Of a stretch of 63,066 nt of DNA, positions 23,981-33,415 are shown piece by piece. The notes beneath the pieces are model-generated. The model was not told where the DNA came from. It made no database searches and saw only the letters and a list, made by a program, of their open reading frames with translations. The DNA is from TMP-86 sp031394735. GTDB lineage: Bacteria; Pseudomonadota; Gammaproteobacteria; Steroidobacterales; Steroidobacteraceae. Within the stretch, counting starts at the first letter, position 1. Every line of letters starts with the position of its first letter. Where the stretch lies: NCBI GenBank assembly GCA_031394735.1, contig JANMXI010000026.1, forward strand, positions 1-63,066, given 5' to 3'. A program made the position numbers and the translations under genes.

Positions 23981-26900
23981 TCATTGCCAACATTCCTTTG
24001 AAGTGATCATCAATCGCACTTTGTCGCCCAATGCGTCCAGCGCGAAAGGCTTGGTCATCATTTCAATGCCGGGCTGCAGCAAATCGGCTTGAACGAGGGC
24101 GTTTCCCGCATGGCCGGTAATGAACAGTATTTTCAGATCAGGCCGCGCTGTTTTGGCGATTTCCGCAAGTTTCCTGCCGTTTATATGCGGCAAGATCACA
24201 TCGGATATGAGAAGGTCAATTTTTTGAATGGAGTTCAATAAGGCGATCGCCGGTCGGGCGTCAGATGCTTCCATAATTGTGTAGCCCAGATCTCTCAAGG
24301 CGTCGCTGAGTATGGTCCGAACCGTGTCATTGTCTTCCACGATGAGAATTGTTTCCCCGCCGCCTCGCGGTGTGTCGAGGGACACGAGCTCCGTGTCGAT
24401 CACATCTTGCAACGAGCGGGGAAGATAGAGTTTGACGGTCGTTCCCTGGCCAATTTCACTATGAATATCTAAATACCCGCCACTTTGCTTCACGAAACCG
24501 GAGATAACGGCGAGTCCCAAGCCGGTTCCTTCTCCCACGGGCTTCGTCGTGAAAAAGGGTTCAACCGCCTTCGCCAACACTTCTGGCGACATACCGGTCC
24601 CCGTATCTGAAACGCTGACAACCACATAATCACCGGGCACAAGCTCTTGAGCGAGTACGGCGCCAGTGCTCTGCACCTGCACATTGAGGGTTTCGATCAT
24701 CAATAGTCCGCCCTCGGGCATGGCATCTCGCGCATTAATGGCGAGATTCAATACAGCGTTCTCTAACTGATTCGCATCGATAAACGCTGTCCATAATTCC
24801 TCCGCCAGTCGGCATTGCAACTCCACCTCTTCACCCAGCGTTCTACTGAGTAAATCTTCCATCCCCTTGACGAGGCGGTTGACATGGTTCGGACGCGGAT
24901 CGAGCGATTGCCTTCGTGCGAAGGCAAGCAGTCGATGCGTGAGGGCGCCCGCGCTGCGCGCACAGGACGTGGCTACGTCCAAGAACCGCGGAATATCGTC
25001 AAGCCGGTTAGCGGCCATTCGCTTACGAATGACATCGAGCGCTCCGATGATGCCCGTTAATAGATTGTTGAAATCGTGGGCGATGCCCCCGGTCAGCTGG
25101 CCAATGGCTTCCATTTTCTGCGATTGCCGCAGGGCTTCTTGAGCTTCGGAGAGTTCCAGTTCCGCGGCTCTTTCGGCCGTGATATCCCGTCCAGTGCAAT
25201 AAACCAAGTCGTCCTCTGGAATACCGACCCAGGAGATCCAGCGGTAGCTGCCATCCTTGCATCGATAGCGGTTCACGAACTGCATTGCTGGCTGACCCAC
25301 TTGTGTTAATTCAAACCCAGCTCGCGTATGCAGTAGATCATCCGGATGCAGCAGCTTAAAGATCGAGGTGCTCGCCACTTCGGCTTCCGACCAACCGAGG
25401 ATAGTTTGCCACGCCGGATTGGAGGTCTCGAAGTATCCATTGGAATTCAGCGCCCCGAGTAGGTCAGGGCTCAATTGCCACGTCTTTCCGCGCGCCTGTG
25501 TACGCTCGATGACACGTCGTTCGAGTTCAACATTCAACTCCCGCAACCTTGACTCCGAGGTGCGCAGCGCCTCTTGTGCCATCAAGCTTTCGGTGATGTC
25601 AGTATGCACACCCACCCATTCGCGAATGCTGCCGTCGGCGTTCAGAATAGGAATGCCGCGAATGGAGAAACGCCGCCATTGGCCATCATGTCGTCGCACG
25701 CGGTGTTCGAACATGAATAGGCGCTTCTCTTTTACCGCCTCCAGCCACGCATCGATCGTGGACCGTGCATCGTCTGGATGCACAGCTTTTGCCCAGCCAA
25801 GCCCCTGATAATCATCAAAGGCTTGTCCGGTGAGCGCCGCCCAACCCGGTTGCTCACCGCGCATTTCCCCTTCAGCCGTGTTGGTCCACAGCACGCCCTG
25901 AACAGCATCCATCGCCGCCCGGAAGCGTTTTTCACTTTCCGATAACGCTTGCTCCGCGACCCGCTTTGCGGTGGTGTCCCGAAAAACGACTACAAGTCCC
26001 AACTTCGTTTCCCCCAGTTGCAGCGGCGAAGAGCAACAAGCGACCGGGAAGAAACTGCCATCCTTGCGGATGAACACGTCTTCATAGTCGACCAAGACCT
26101 GGCCTTCATGGAGCACTTTGAAACCCGCGCACTCCGCAATTAGGAAGGGCGTTCCGTCGGGGTGCTTGTAGTGCGTGATATCGTGCATCTTGCGGCCGAT
26201 TAATTCGCTACTGTCCCAACCGAACATGCGTTCCGCTGCCGGGTTGATATACGTCACCAGACCTTGCGTATCGACGGTGTACAACCCTTCGCCCATGTTC
26301 GCTACGATCGCGCGGTTCAATTCGAGCAATCGAGTGTTTTCCGCAAAAGTCGCAAGACGATGGTTCTCCGCCTCCCGTCGGGCGCTGACGTCATGGAAAA
26401 CGAGCACCGCTCCGACCAACGTTCCGGCGTCATCAATAATCGGCGCCGCCGTATCCTCAATCGGGCAACGCTTGCCGTCCTTGGCAATCAAGAGGGTGTG
26501 GTTCGCTAGCGCAACAACTTGTCGTTGCTTTAAAACTGACGCCACGGGATTCTCAACGGGCTCATCGGTGTATTCATTGATGATGTTGAAAACCGAGGTC
26601 ATCGGTTGTCCAACAGCCTCCGATTGGGTCCAGCCTGTCAGCGCTTGGCTGACCGGATTCATCGAGGTGATGAGACCGGCGGCGTCGGTTGTGATGACCG
26701 CATCCCCGACGCTGGCCAGGGTGATTCTGAATAAATCAGCCCTCTCCCGAGCTGCCGCGGCCTCTTTAGCGAGTCGGAATTGCGCGCGACGAGTCGCTTC
26801 ACCCAACGCAATGATAATTGAACACGTAAAAAGGTACGCACCCAGCCCGATAAGATTTCGCGGGTCGACGACGACGGCACCGCGCGGCTCGATGAACAGG

Positions 26901-27178
26901 TACGCGCAGGTTAAATACCCGGCTACCGTGACAAGCACCGCAGGCCTGTAACCGCCACGCCAAGCGCTCAGCGCCACGGCGGCGAACACGGTGGCGAGCG
27001 GCAGCGAATTGCCCATGAAAGGATCGAGCAACCAACGTAAGAATACCGCCACAACGAGGGCGCACGATGCTAGGCCATACTCCGCCGCAGTAGGCTTCCG
27101 TTCGTCGTGAGCGTCCAACTCCCCCCCGTTTTGCAGATGAAATCTTCTTCTTGAAGAGTCGAGCGGGCCGCCGGTCAC
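23981..27178 (-). CDS. Multi-PAS hybrid histidine kinase with DUF4118-like membrane domain
   Basis: A 1065-residue kinase from a GTG start. Residues ~30-125 hold several hydrophobic helices of the DUF4118/KdpD type (LPLATVFAAVALSAWRGGYRPA, YLFIEPRG). Four PAS/PAC units follow at about 150-275, 285-405, 410-535 and 565-690. The HisKA is of the AHDFNNLL class (GGIAHDFNNLLTGIIGAL), then HATPase (NLAINARDAMPEGG, GEGTGLGLAVISGF) and a C-terminal receiver (ILIVEDNDTVRT, DLLISDVILPHINGR, MMTKPFALDAL). The family usually phosphorylates its own receiver and then a partner. No DNA-binding regulator is adjacent. The GTG has AGGAG only 3 bases away, so a slightly later start is possible. Confidence 0.88.
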   Translation of the reverse strand: MTGGPLDSSRRRFHLQNGGELDAHDERKPTAAEYGLASCALVVAVFLRWLLDPFMGNSLPLATVFAAVALSAWRGGYRPAVLVTVAGYLTCAYLFIEPRGAVVVDPRNLIGLGAYLFTCSIIIALGEATRRAQFRLAKEAAAARERADLFRITLASVGDAVITTDAAGLITSMNPVSQALTGWTQSEAVGQPMTSVFNIINEYTDEPVENPVASVLKQRQVVALANHTLLIAKDGKRCPIEDTAAPIIDDAGTLVGAVLVFHDVSARREAENHRLATFAENTRLLELNRAIVANMGEGLYTVDTQGLVTYINPAAERMFGWDSSELIGRKMHDITHYKHPDGTPFLIAECAGFKVLHEGQVLVDYEDVFIRKDGSFFPVACCSSPLQLGETKLGLVVVFRDTTAKRVAEQALSESEKRFRAAMDAVQGVLWTNTAEGEMRGEQPGWAALTGQAFDDYQGLGWAKAVHPDDARSTIDAWLEAVKEKRLFMFEHRVRRHDGQWRRFSIRGIPILNADGSIREWVGVHTDITESLMAQEALRTSESRLRELNVELERRVIERTQARGKTWQLSPDLLGALNSNGYFETSNPAWQTILGWSEAEVASTSIFKLLHPDDLLHTRAGFELTQVGQPAMQFVNRYRCKDGSYRWISWVGIPEDDLVYCTGRDITAERAAELELSEAQEALRQSQKMEAIGQLTGGIAHDFNNLLTGIIGALDVIRKRMAANRLDDIPRFLDVATSCARSAGALTHRLLAFARRQSLDPRPNHVNRLVKGMEDLLSRTLGEEVELQCRLAEELWTAFIDANQLENAVLNLAINARDAMPEGGLLMIETLNVQVQSTGAVLAQELVPGDYVVVSVSDTGTGMSPEVLAKAVEPFFTTKPVGEGTGLGLAVISGFVKQSGGYLDIHSEIGQGTTVKLYLPRSLQDVIDTELVSLDTPRGGGETILIVEDNDTVRTILSDALRDLGYTIMEASDARPAIALLNSIQKIDLLISDVILPHINGRKLAEIAKTARPDLKILFITGHAGNALVQADLLQPGIEMMTKPFALDALGDKVRLMITSKECWQ

Positions 27179-27371
27179 AGGCTCCTAACCTTGCAGGACG
27201 CCTTCAACTATCTGAATTTCACCAGCTGAATCATCCCCGAGACGCTTACTGTGCCACGGATACAGTAAACATGCATCGTTGAGATTTTTGGGATGCCTTG
27301 AGCGCCTCACGACATTGCGTCCGCGCGGGCTGGTTGGTGCGAAACAGATCGATTGAGGCCCCGAGCACTGC

Positions 27372-27407
27372 GCCGCTCGCCCGAAGGGGCAAGCGGCCGA
27401 AGGCCGC
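27372..27407 (-). other. Two mutually exclusive GC-rich hairpins after ligD
   Basis: Bases 27372-27397 fold as GCCGCT and AGCGGC enclosing GCCC/GGGC around a GAAG loop. Bases 27393-27407 form a perfect GCGGCC/GGCCGC stem around GAA. They share 27393-27397, so only one can form. They lie between the ligD stop (27466) and the kinase start (27178) on the minus strand, with no T-run. This is a candidate terminator or attenuator-like element for the katE-ku-ligD message. Confidence 0.45.
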
Positions 27408-27465
27408 GCAGTAATCCGTCCGTGCCGCGCGCACTATTGTCGGGAAACCACGAATTCGAGCGCAT

Positions 27466-29940
27466 TCAGCGAATCGGTTTTTTTGACGCTTTGGTGACGG
27501 CGCGAACGGCCGCCAACAGCGATCCTGCAGCTTCGTCATATCCTTCCCACGGCTTTCTCTTTCGAAGCGCGGCAGGCGCTGTCCTGATCGTAAACCGCGC
27601 CGGATCCAGGCTAATTCGAACCTCTTTCCATTGAACCGGCATTGACACCGTCGCACCTGCGCGAGCGCGCGGAGACAACACCGCAACAGCAGTCGCCGTA
27701 CGATCATTGCGCAGGTAATCCAAAAAGATTTTTCCAACCCGTTGACGCTTTGCCATGTTGATCACGTACTTGGTGGGACTGTCCTGCGCCATTTGGGCGC
27801 TGACAATGTGTGCAAAGTTCTTGGCAATCGGCCACGCGACGGCATCCTTGCCACCCATGAGAGGTGATACGACATGCAAACCTTCGCCGCCAGTCGTCTT
27901 GCAGAAGGATTCAAGTCCAACGGCCCGCAACCGGTCGCGAACTTCGAGTGCAGCGGTGATGACTGAAGCAAACTTTACGTCAGGTCCTGGATCAAGATCG
28001 AAGACCAGTCGTCCGGCGAGGGCAGGATGGCGAGGAGCGCAATTCCACGGGTGAATCTCCAGACCGCCCATCTGCGCCACGACTGCCAACGCCTCGACAC
28101 GGTCGATTTGAAGATACGGTTCCCGCTCACCGCGAACTTTCACCGTCTCAAAGAGATTGGACATGCCGACCGTCGCATGGCGTTGAAAAAATGGCTGGCT
28201 TCCCAGCCCATCCGGAACTCGGAGCAGCGAGACGGGTCGCCCCGCGAGGTGTGGCAGCATCCACTCGCCGATGGATTCAAAGTAGCGGGCGAGATCCAGC
28301 TTCGAAACCGGCTTGCCGTCGCCCGCGTCGGGCCATAGCTGTTTGTCAGGCTTGGTAATGGGTATGCCCATGACGTTGGAGCCTGTCCGACGCGTCGAGG
28401 ATTTGGCCGGTGGGCGCTCGGGCATCTCCGCAACGACTTCGCCGGCAGCTTTGTCCTTGCGGAGTCCTTTGAATGACGCCTGGCGAACATTTCCAGATTC
28501 GGTCCACCCTTCGAACTCGATTTCTGCAACGAGGGAGGGCTTCAGCCATCGAACAGCGGAGGCCTTCTTCGGTGCATTGTCGCCTTGGAATGGGCTTTCA
28601 GCGCGGGTGAGCTTTTTCAGTTGCGGCAGTAAGCGCTTTGCAACGTCGCCCCCATAGCCCGTTCCAACGCGTCCCACGTAGGTCAGATGGCCGTTTCGAT
28701 TCACACCGGCCAGGAGCGACCGAAATTTCCCGCCGGCCATCGTCCAGCCGCCCAGCACCACTTCGTGACCTGCGCGGCATTTGGCCTTCGTCCAATTGCC
28801 CGAACGCCCCGACACGTAAGGGCTGTCCAAACGCTTGGAAATAATGCCTTCCAAATCCATCTTGCAGGCAGACAACAGCACCGTGTCGGCGCGCGATTCA
28901 AAATGCTTCACGTAGCGGAGCTGTTTTCCGTCACTCCCGCGCGCGAGAAGGGCCTCCAATCGCATCTTGCGGGCACTCAGCGGCAGCGAGCGAAGGTCTT
29001 CACCCTCTTGAAACATCAAGTCAAACGCGAAGAAGATCAACTGTTCCGACGAGTGTTCGGCCAGCGCTGCCTGCAAGGCGGAGAAGCTGGGCACGTCATG
29101 TTGGTCCAATACGACGATCTCGCCGTCGATTAAACAATCCGGCAGTTTTGCGGCGCTGGACGCTATCGCCGCGAATTGTTTCGTCCAATCGAGGCCACGA
29201 CGTGTGCGAAGGGTGGCGGCGCCGTTGACCACCCGCAGTTGCGCGCGGTAACCGTCAAACTTGATCTCATGGGCCCATCCGCCTGCTGCTGGTGGTCGAT
29301 CGACAAGTTTGCATAACTGCGGCTCGACGAAGGCCGGCATCGATTTGACGGCCTTACCCGCCGCGATCTGGTCCATTGTGCGACCCGAGGTGATCGAGCG
29401 GTCCTGCCGTAGTAATGCGTCGGTTCCACCACTCGCTGCGTGCGCATCCTTGTGCTTGATTAACAACCAATTGTTCCGGCTGCTGCCGTTGCGGTCCTTG
29501 CGCATTCGCACCAGGACCCAACCGCCTTTGAGCTTCGAACCGGCCAATGTGAACTTGAGATCTCCATTGCGCAACGCGTCACGGGGTGACATGGCGCCTT
29601 CCGGATGCCAAAAGCCCCTATCCCAAAGTTGCACCGTTCCCCCGCCGTATTCTCCTTTGGGGATCGTGCCCTCGAAATCACCGTAGTCGAGTGGATGGTC
29701 TTCCACCTCGACAGCCAGTCTCTTGTCGGCGGGGTCCACCGAGGGCCCGCGAGTGAGCGCCCAGGATTTGAAAACATCATTGAGCTCGAGGCGAAGATCG
29801 TAGTGAAGTCGTCGCGCCGCATGCTTTTGAATCACGAATCTAAGCTGACGTGATTCGGGGACACTGTCAGATCCGCTGGGCTCAGCGGTTTTCGAGAAGT
29901 CCCTTTTGCGTCGGTAGGTTGAGAGGGAACGCTTGGCCAC
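27466..29940 (-). CDS. ligD: Multifunctional DNA ligase D (non-homologous end joining)
   Basis: An 824-residue LigD in the PE-ligase-polymerase order known from Pseudomonas. The phosphoesterase part (1-190) keeps His40, His46, Asp48 and His82 (QKHAARRLHYDLRLEL, DHPLDYGDFEG). The ATP-dependent ligase (205-510) has the AMP-accepting Lys227 (EIKFDGYR), LIDGEIVVLD and the OB fold. The primase-like polymerase (540-824) has the RLVFDLDPGPDV metal site. It repairs double-strand breaks with Ku, which starts 15 bases upstream. The start is GTG at 29940. The operon also carries katE, so repair and peroxide defence are expressed together. Confidence 0.95.
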   Translation of the reverse strand: MAKRSLSTYRRKRDFSKTAEPSGSDSVPESRQLRFVIQKHAARRLHYDLRLELNDVFKSWALTRGPSVDPADKRLAVEVEDHPLDYGDFEGTIPKGEYGGGTVQLWDRGFWHPEGAMSPRDALRNGDLKFTLAGSKLKGGWVLVRMRKDRNGSSRNNWLLIKHKDAHAASGGTDALLRQDRSITSGRTMDQIAAGKAVKSMPAFVEPQLCKLVDRPPAAGGWAHEIKFDGYRAQLRVVNGAATLRTRRGLDWTKQFAAIASSAAKLPDCLIDGEIVVLDQHDVPSFSALQAALAEHSSEQLIFFAFDLMFQEGEDLRSLPLSARKMRLEALLARGSDGKQLRYVKHFESRADTVLLSACKMDLEGIISKRLDSPYVSGRSGNWTKAKCRAGHEVVLGGWTMAGGKFRSLLAGVNRNGHLTYVGRVGTGYGGDVAKRLLPQLKKLTRAESPFQGDNAPKKASAVRWLKPSLVAEIEFEGWTESGNVRQASFKGLRKDKAAGEVVAEMPERPPAKSSTRRTGSNVMGIPITKPDKQLWPDAGDGKPVSKLDLARYFESIGEWMLPHLAGRPVSLLRVPDGLGSQPFFQRHATVGMSNLFETVKVRGEREPYLQIDRVEALAVVAQMGGLEIHPWNCAPRHPALAGRLVFDLDPGPDVKFASVITAALEVRDRLRAVGLESFCKTTGGEGLHVVSPLMGGKDAVAWPIAKNFAHIVSAQMAQDSPTKYVINMAKRQRVGKIFLDYLRNDRTATAVAVLSPRARAGATVSMPVQWKEVRISLDPARFTIRTAPAALRKRKPWEGYDEAAGSLLAAVRAVTKASKKPIR

Positions 29941-29955
29941 GGCGTTGCTGCGCTA

Positions 29956-30801
29956 TCAACAGGCGCGCCGCCGAGCAGCCGCTTTTACTACGCTCCTTGC
30001 CGGCGCCTTTCCCTTTTTCTTTAAACTGGCCCGCAGTGCATCCATGAGGTCGATCACTTGGGCGGTGGGTCGTTTGGAATCATCCTCGATTTCCAGCTCG
30101 ATCGAATGGGTCTGCTTTTTGCGGATCTTTTCCTGCACCCGCCGCTTCAAATCAGCTCGGTAGGTGTCCTTGAAACGTTCGGGTTTGAATTTCCCCGTCA
30201 TTCCGCCGACCAACTGTTTCGCCATGGCAAGCTCGGCGGCGCTGACGGCCGACTGACTGCCACTCATTGCTTTGCCTTGCGCAGGCGGCAGAATCTCGTC
30301 GGAGAATCGAAGCGTCAACAGCATCAGCGCCTTGTCGTTCGGCGCCACAACGCACAGGTGCTGCCGGCCACGCATGACGAACGTTGCGACCGCCACCTTC
30401 TTGGTGGATTCCAATGCCTGACGGAGGAGGGCGTACACCTTTTCACCGCCTTTGCGGGGAGTCAGGTAGTAGGGCGTATCAAAGTATTTGGGCGGGATTT
30501 CGCTCGCTTCACAAAAGGTGTCAATGGCAATAGTCTCGGACGCTTTGACGTTTGCGTGTTTGAAGTCGGCGTCGGACAGCGCCACATACTCGCCCTTCTT
30601 ATGTTCAAAACCTTTGACGATGTTCCCCCAATCGACTTCCTTGCCCGTCACCTTGTTGATTCGACTGTACCCGACGGGCGCGAAGTCGCGACTATCGAGC
30701 AAGTGAAGCGGAAGGGAGTTTTCGCGCGACGCGGAATACATATCCACCGGGACATAGATCAACCCGAAAGAAATGGCACCGTGCCAAAGTGATCGTTGCA
30801 T
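29956..30801 (-). CDS. ku: Ku-family DNA end-binding protein
   Basis: A 281-residue bacterial Ku. The family opening SLWHGAISFGLIYVPVDMYSA, then GKEVDWGNIVKGFEHKKGEYV, KYFDTPYYLTPRKGGEKVYALL and the long C-terminal helix are all present, ending in a Lys/Arg-rich tail (residues about 262-281) that in other bacteria helps DNA binding and LigD recruitment. As a homodimer it rings broken DNA ends. The ATG lies 20 bases after the katE stop, with a weak AAGG site, and the ligD start follows after 15 bases. Confidence 0.95.
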   Translation of the reverse strand: MQRSLWHGAISFGLIYVPVDMYSASRENSLPLHLLDSRDFAPVGYSRINKVTGKEVDWGNIVKGFEHKKGEYVALSDADFKHANVKASETIAIDTFCEASEIPPKYFDTPYYLTPRKGGEKVYALLRQALESTKKVAVATFVMRGRQHLCVVAPNDKALMLLTLRFSDEILPPAQGKAMSGSQSAVSAAELAMAKQLVGGMTGKFKPERFKDTYRADLKRRVQEKIRKKQTHSIELEIEDDSKRPTAQVIDLMDALRASLKKKGKAPARSVVKAAARRRAC

Positions 30802-30821
30802 CGTTGTGCGCCTTGCTTGCG

Positions 30822-33230
30822 TTATACCAACGGGGGGTCTTGATCTCGCGACACATGCCGATGCTTCTCGAGCGCGGCGATGAATATCTTTGCAGGATTC
30901 GATTTGCCAACGGCAATGATCAAGCCTTCATCCGCTTCGTCATGCGCGATCCCCGCTTTGTCGAGCAGGGCGGTGGCGGCGCCCATCACCAAGATCGATT
31001 TGCAATGTCGGAATTGGTCTTTCACGAACTCCACCGCCCCCCCTGATCGTGCAAAGGATTCTGAGCCGGCCGGGAGTACCACTCCATCAAATAGCACTGC
31101 TGGCGAGTTTTCCAACGTTGCGTCGGCCTCAATCCGGGTGCCGTTGCTTGCTTTCACGGATCCCAAGCGCGTGCCAATGAACCGGGTGACAGCGCCGGCC
31201 GCCGTCAGCGATTTCTGCATCGCATCCACAAAGGCGGCATCGACTCCGTCCGCAATCAGGATGGCCACTTTTCGAGTCTCGATTCCACCGCTTCCCGGTA
31301 ATGCCATCAGCGACAACGCGGGCGATTGGGTGATCTCCGGCTTCACCTTCCTATCGGTGGCTTTGGGCATCGGTTCCGGCAGTTCGAGCCCGAGGCCTGC
31401 GGCGACCGCGGTAGCGAGTTCCACCGACACATTGAGAAGCGAACTGATCATTCGGAGTCGGATTGCAGGAACCGTCAGCTTGCTCAATTCAAATCGAAAG
31501 GCGCCGATGATGTGAGCCTGCTCTACCGGCGTCTGACTATTGAAGAACAGTGTCGCTTGGTTGTAGTGCTCGGCGAATTTCTCCGCCTTTCCGCGCACTT
31601 TGTCGACCGGTGTGTTATCCGAAGGGATTGACTTGGGGAAAGAAGCAAAGCCCTTCATGCCGGCCTGGAAAGGGCAGCCGCCACCCAGCGAATTGGGTTC
31701 GTAGGCAACGCGGCCTCGAGGGATCGCCTGGCGATGGATGCCATCGCGCTGATTGTTGAATGCCGGCGCCAACGGTGCGTTGATTGGCAATTCGTGAAAA
31801 TTGGGACCACCGAGGCGGGAAATCTGCGTATCGACATAGGAGTGATGTCGACCCGCCAGCAGCGGGTCATTGCTGAAATCGATGCCCGGGACGACGTGAG
31901 CCGTGCAGAAGGCCACTTGCTCCGTCTCGGCGAAGAAATTGTCCGGATTCCGGTTCAACACCATTCGCCCCACGGGCGTGACGGGCACCAGCTCTTCAGG
32001 AATTAATTTCGTCGCGTCGAGCACATCGAAGCTGAAGCCTTCAGCCTGTTCTTCCGTGAAAATCTGCAATCCCATTTCCCATTCCGGGTAGTGCCCCGAC
32101 TCGATGGCCTCCCACAAATCGCGACGATGGTAATCGGCGTCAGCGCCGGCAATCTTGACCGCTTCATCCCAGACCAGTGAGTGCGTGCCCAGGAGTGGCT
32201 TCCAATGAAACTTGCAAAATACCGAGACGCCTTTGGCGTTGACCAATCGAAAGGTATGAACCCCAAATCCTTGCATCATCCGCAGCGAGCGCGGAATGGC
32301 GCGGTCCGACATCGCCCACATCAACATGTGCGTGGACTCAGGCATCAGTGACACAAAGTCCCAGAAGGTATCGTGTGCGGTGGCAGCCTGGGGTATCGCG
32401 TTGTGGGGCTCCGGCTTTGCCGCATGAATGAGGTCCGGAAACTTCATGGCGTCTTGTATGAAAAACACAGGCATGTTGTTGCCGACAAGATCCCAGTTCC
32501 CTTCATCCGTGTAGAACTTGACCGCGAATCCACGCACGTCGCGTGCGGTGTCGGCTGAACCTCGCTCGCCCGCCACCGTCGAGAAGCGGACAAAAACCGG
32601 CGTGATCTTGCCCTTCGAGGCGAACGGCGCAGCCTTCGTGTACTTGACGAGCGGCCCGTACGACTCGAAGTAACCGTGAGCGCCTGAGCCGCGCGCATGA
32701 ACGATGCGTTCAGGAATCCGTTCGTGATCAAAATGCGTAATTTTCTCGCGAAGGATGAAATCCTCCAGCAAGGTCGGACCGCGCAGTCCCGCCTTGAGCG
32801 AATTCTGATTGTCAGAAATTGGAACGCCTTGGTTCGTGGTCAAAGTCTGTCCCGCGGCATTGACGCGCACGTGGTCCAAAGACCCCGGGACGCCCGTCGA
32901 TTCGAGTGCTGCATCGCCGGTCTTTGGCGACGCATTCTTCTCGCTCAGCGTGCCTGCTCCTGTGCGGGTTGACGGCATCTCGTTGGTGGGACCTTCGACC
33001 GGCGAGAGTGCGTTTTGATAGCCATATTCGCTCGATTTTTGGGTATTGACGGGCATCGCCGCTGCGACGGTTTCTTGTTCCACGCCATGTGCCGCCATAT
33101 CGTTGAGCGGTGCGCCTGGATGACTGGCACCCGAGGAGGTCGATCCGGCGCCCGTCGAACTTACGATCCTCGAATCTTGAGGTCTATTCTTCGCGGCAGG
33201 TTTGGGGGCTTTGCGCGGCGGTTGTTTCAC
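30822..33230 (-). CDS. katE: Large-subunit monofunctional catalase (HPII type)
   Basis: An 802-residue heme catalase of the large-subunit clade, longer than E. coli KatE (753) by a low-complexity N-terminal extension rich in Pro, Lys and Ser. The heme domain shows the distal His (PERIVHARGSGAHGYFE), the Asn in WDLVGNNMPVFF and the proximal Tyr (RHHSYVDTQ). A C-terminal flavodoxin/DJ-1-like domain (about 645-800, RKVAILIADGVDAAF) is typical of this clade. The GTG start has AGGA 8 bases upstream. It is the first gene of katE-ku-ligD. In other bacteria katE is a stationary-phase gene, which suggests the whole operon responds to such stress; no promoter was identified. Confidence 0.95.
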   Translation of the reverse strand: MKQPPRKAPKPAAKNRPQDSRIVSSTGAGSTSSGASHPGAPLNDMAAHGVEQETVAAAMPVNTQKSSEYGYQNALSPVEGPTNEMPSTRTGAGTLSEKNASPKTGDAALESTGVPGSLDHVRVNAAGQTLTTNQGVPISDNQNSLKAGLRGPTLLEDFILREKITHFDHERIPERIVHARGSGAHGYFESYGPLVKYTKAAPFASKGKITPVFVRFSTVAGERGSADTARDVRGFAVKFYTDEGNWDLVGNNMPVFFIQDAMKFPDLIHAAKPEPHNAIPQAATAHDTFWDFVSLMPESTHMLMWAMSDRAIPRSLRMMQGFGVHTFRLVNAKGVSVFCKFHWKPLLGTHSLVWDEAVKIAGADADYHRRDLWEAIESGHYPEWEMGLQIFTEEQAEGFSFDVLDATKLIPEELVPVTPVGRMVLNRNPDNFFAETEQVAFCTAHVVPGIDFSNDPLLAGRHHSYVDTQISRLGGPNFHELPINAPLAPAFNNQRDGIHRQAIPRGRVAYEPNSLGGGCPFQAGMKGFASFPKSIPSDNTPVDKVRGKAEKFAEHYNQATLFFNSQTPVEQAHIIGAFRFELSKLTVPAIRLRMISSLLNVSVELATAVAAGLGLELPEPMPKATDRKVKPEITQSPALSLMALPGSGGIETRKVAILIADGVDAAFVDAMQKSLTAAGAVTRFIGTRLGSVKASNGTRIEADATLENSPAVLFDGVVLPAGSESFARSGGAVEFVKDQFRHCKSILVMGAATALLDKAGIAHDEADEGLIIAVGKSNPAKIFIAALEKHRHVSRDQDPPLV

Positions 33231-33362
33231 GAAAATGGTCCTTCTTGGTGACGGAAGACTGCCCCGCGGATGACCGGCTGTGTCACCCGCTGATGCAGGT
33301 CGAATTCAGTCCGGCAGTTATCCGCTAAGCCAGGCTGGGGTTTTATCCGTTGTAAGAGATTT

Positions 33363-33395
33363 ATCGCGTAGGCGGCCGCCTACGGATTTCGCGAT
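33363..33395. promoter_or_regulatory. Nested inverted repeat upstream of aminotransferase
   Basis: An 18-bp perfect palindrome, CGTAGGCGGCCGCCTACG (33367-33384), sits inside a longer pair of arms, ATCGCG at 33363 and CGCGAT at 33390. It is 31 bases before the aminotransferase ATG at 33416 and 136 bases upstream of the divergent katE start. It could be an operator, or a leader hairpin over the weak ribosome site of the aminotransferase. Confidence 0.45.
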
Positions 33396-33415
33396 GAATG
33401 GTTTAGAGTTAGGGG

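Noticed and set aside
27246..27737. 163-codon minus-strand frame overlapping the ligD end
   Set aside because: Shadow frame of ligD with no motif; only the hairpins in the non-coding part are interesting.
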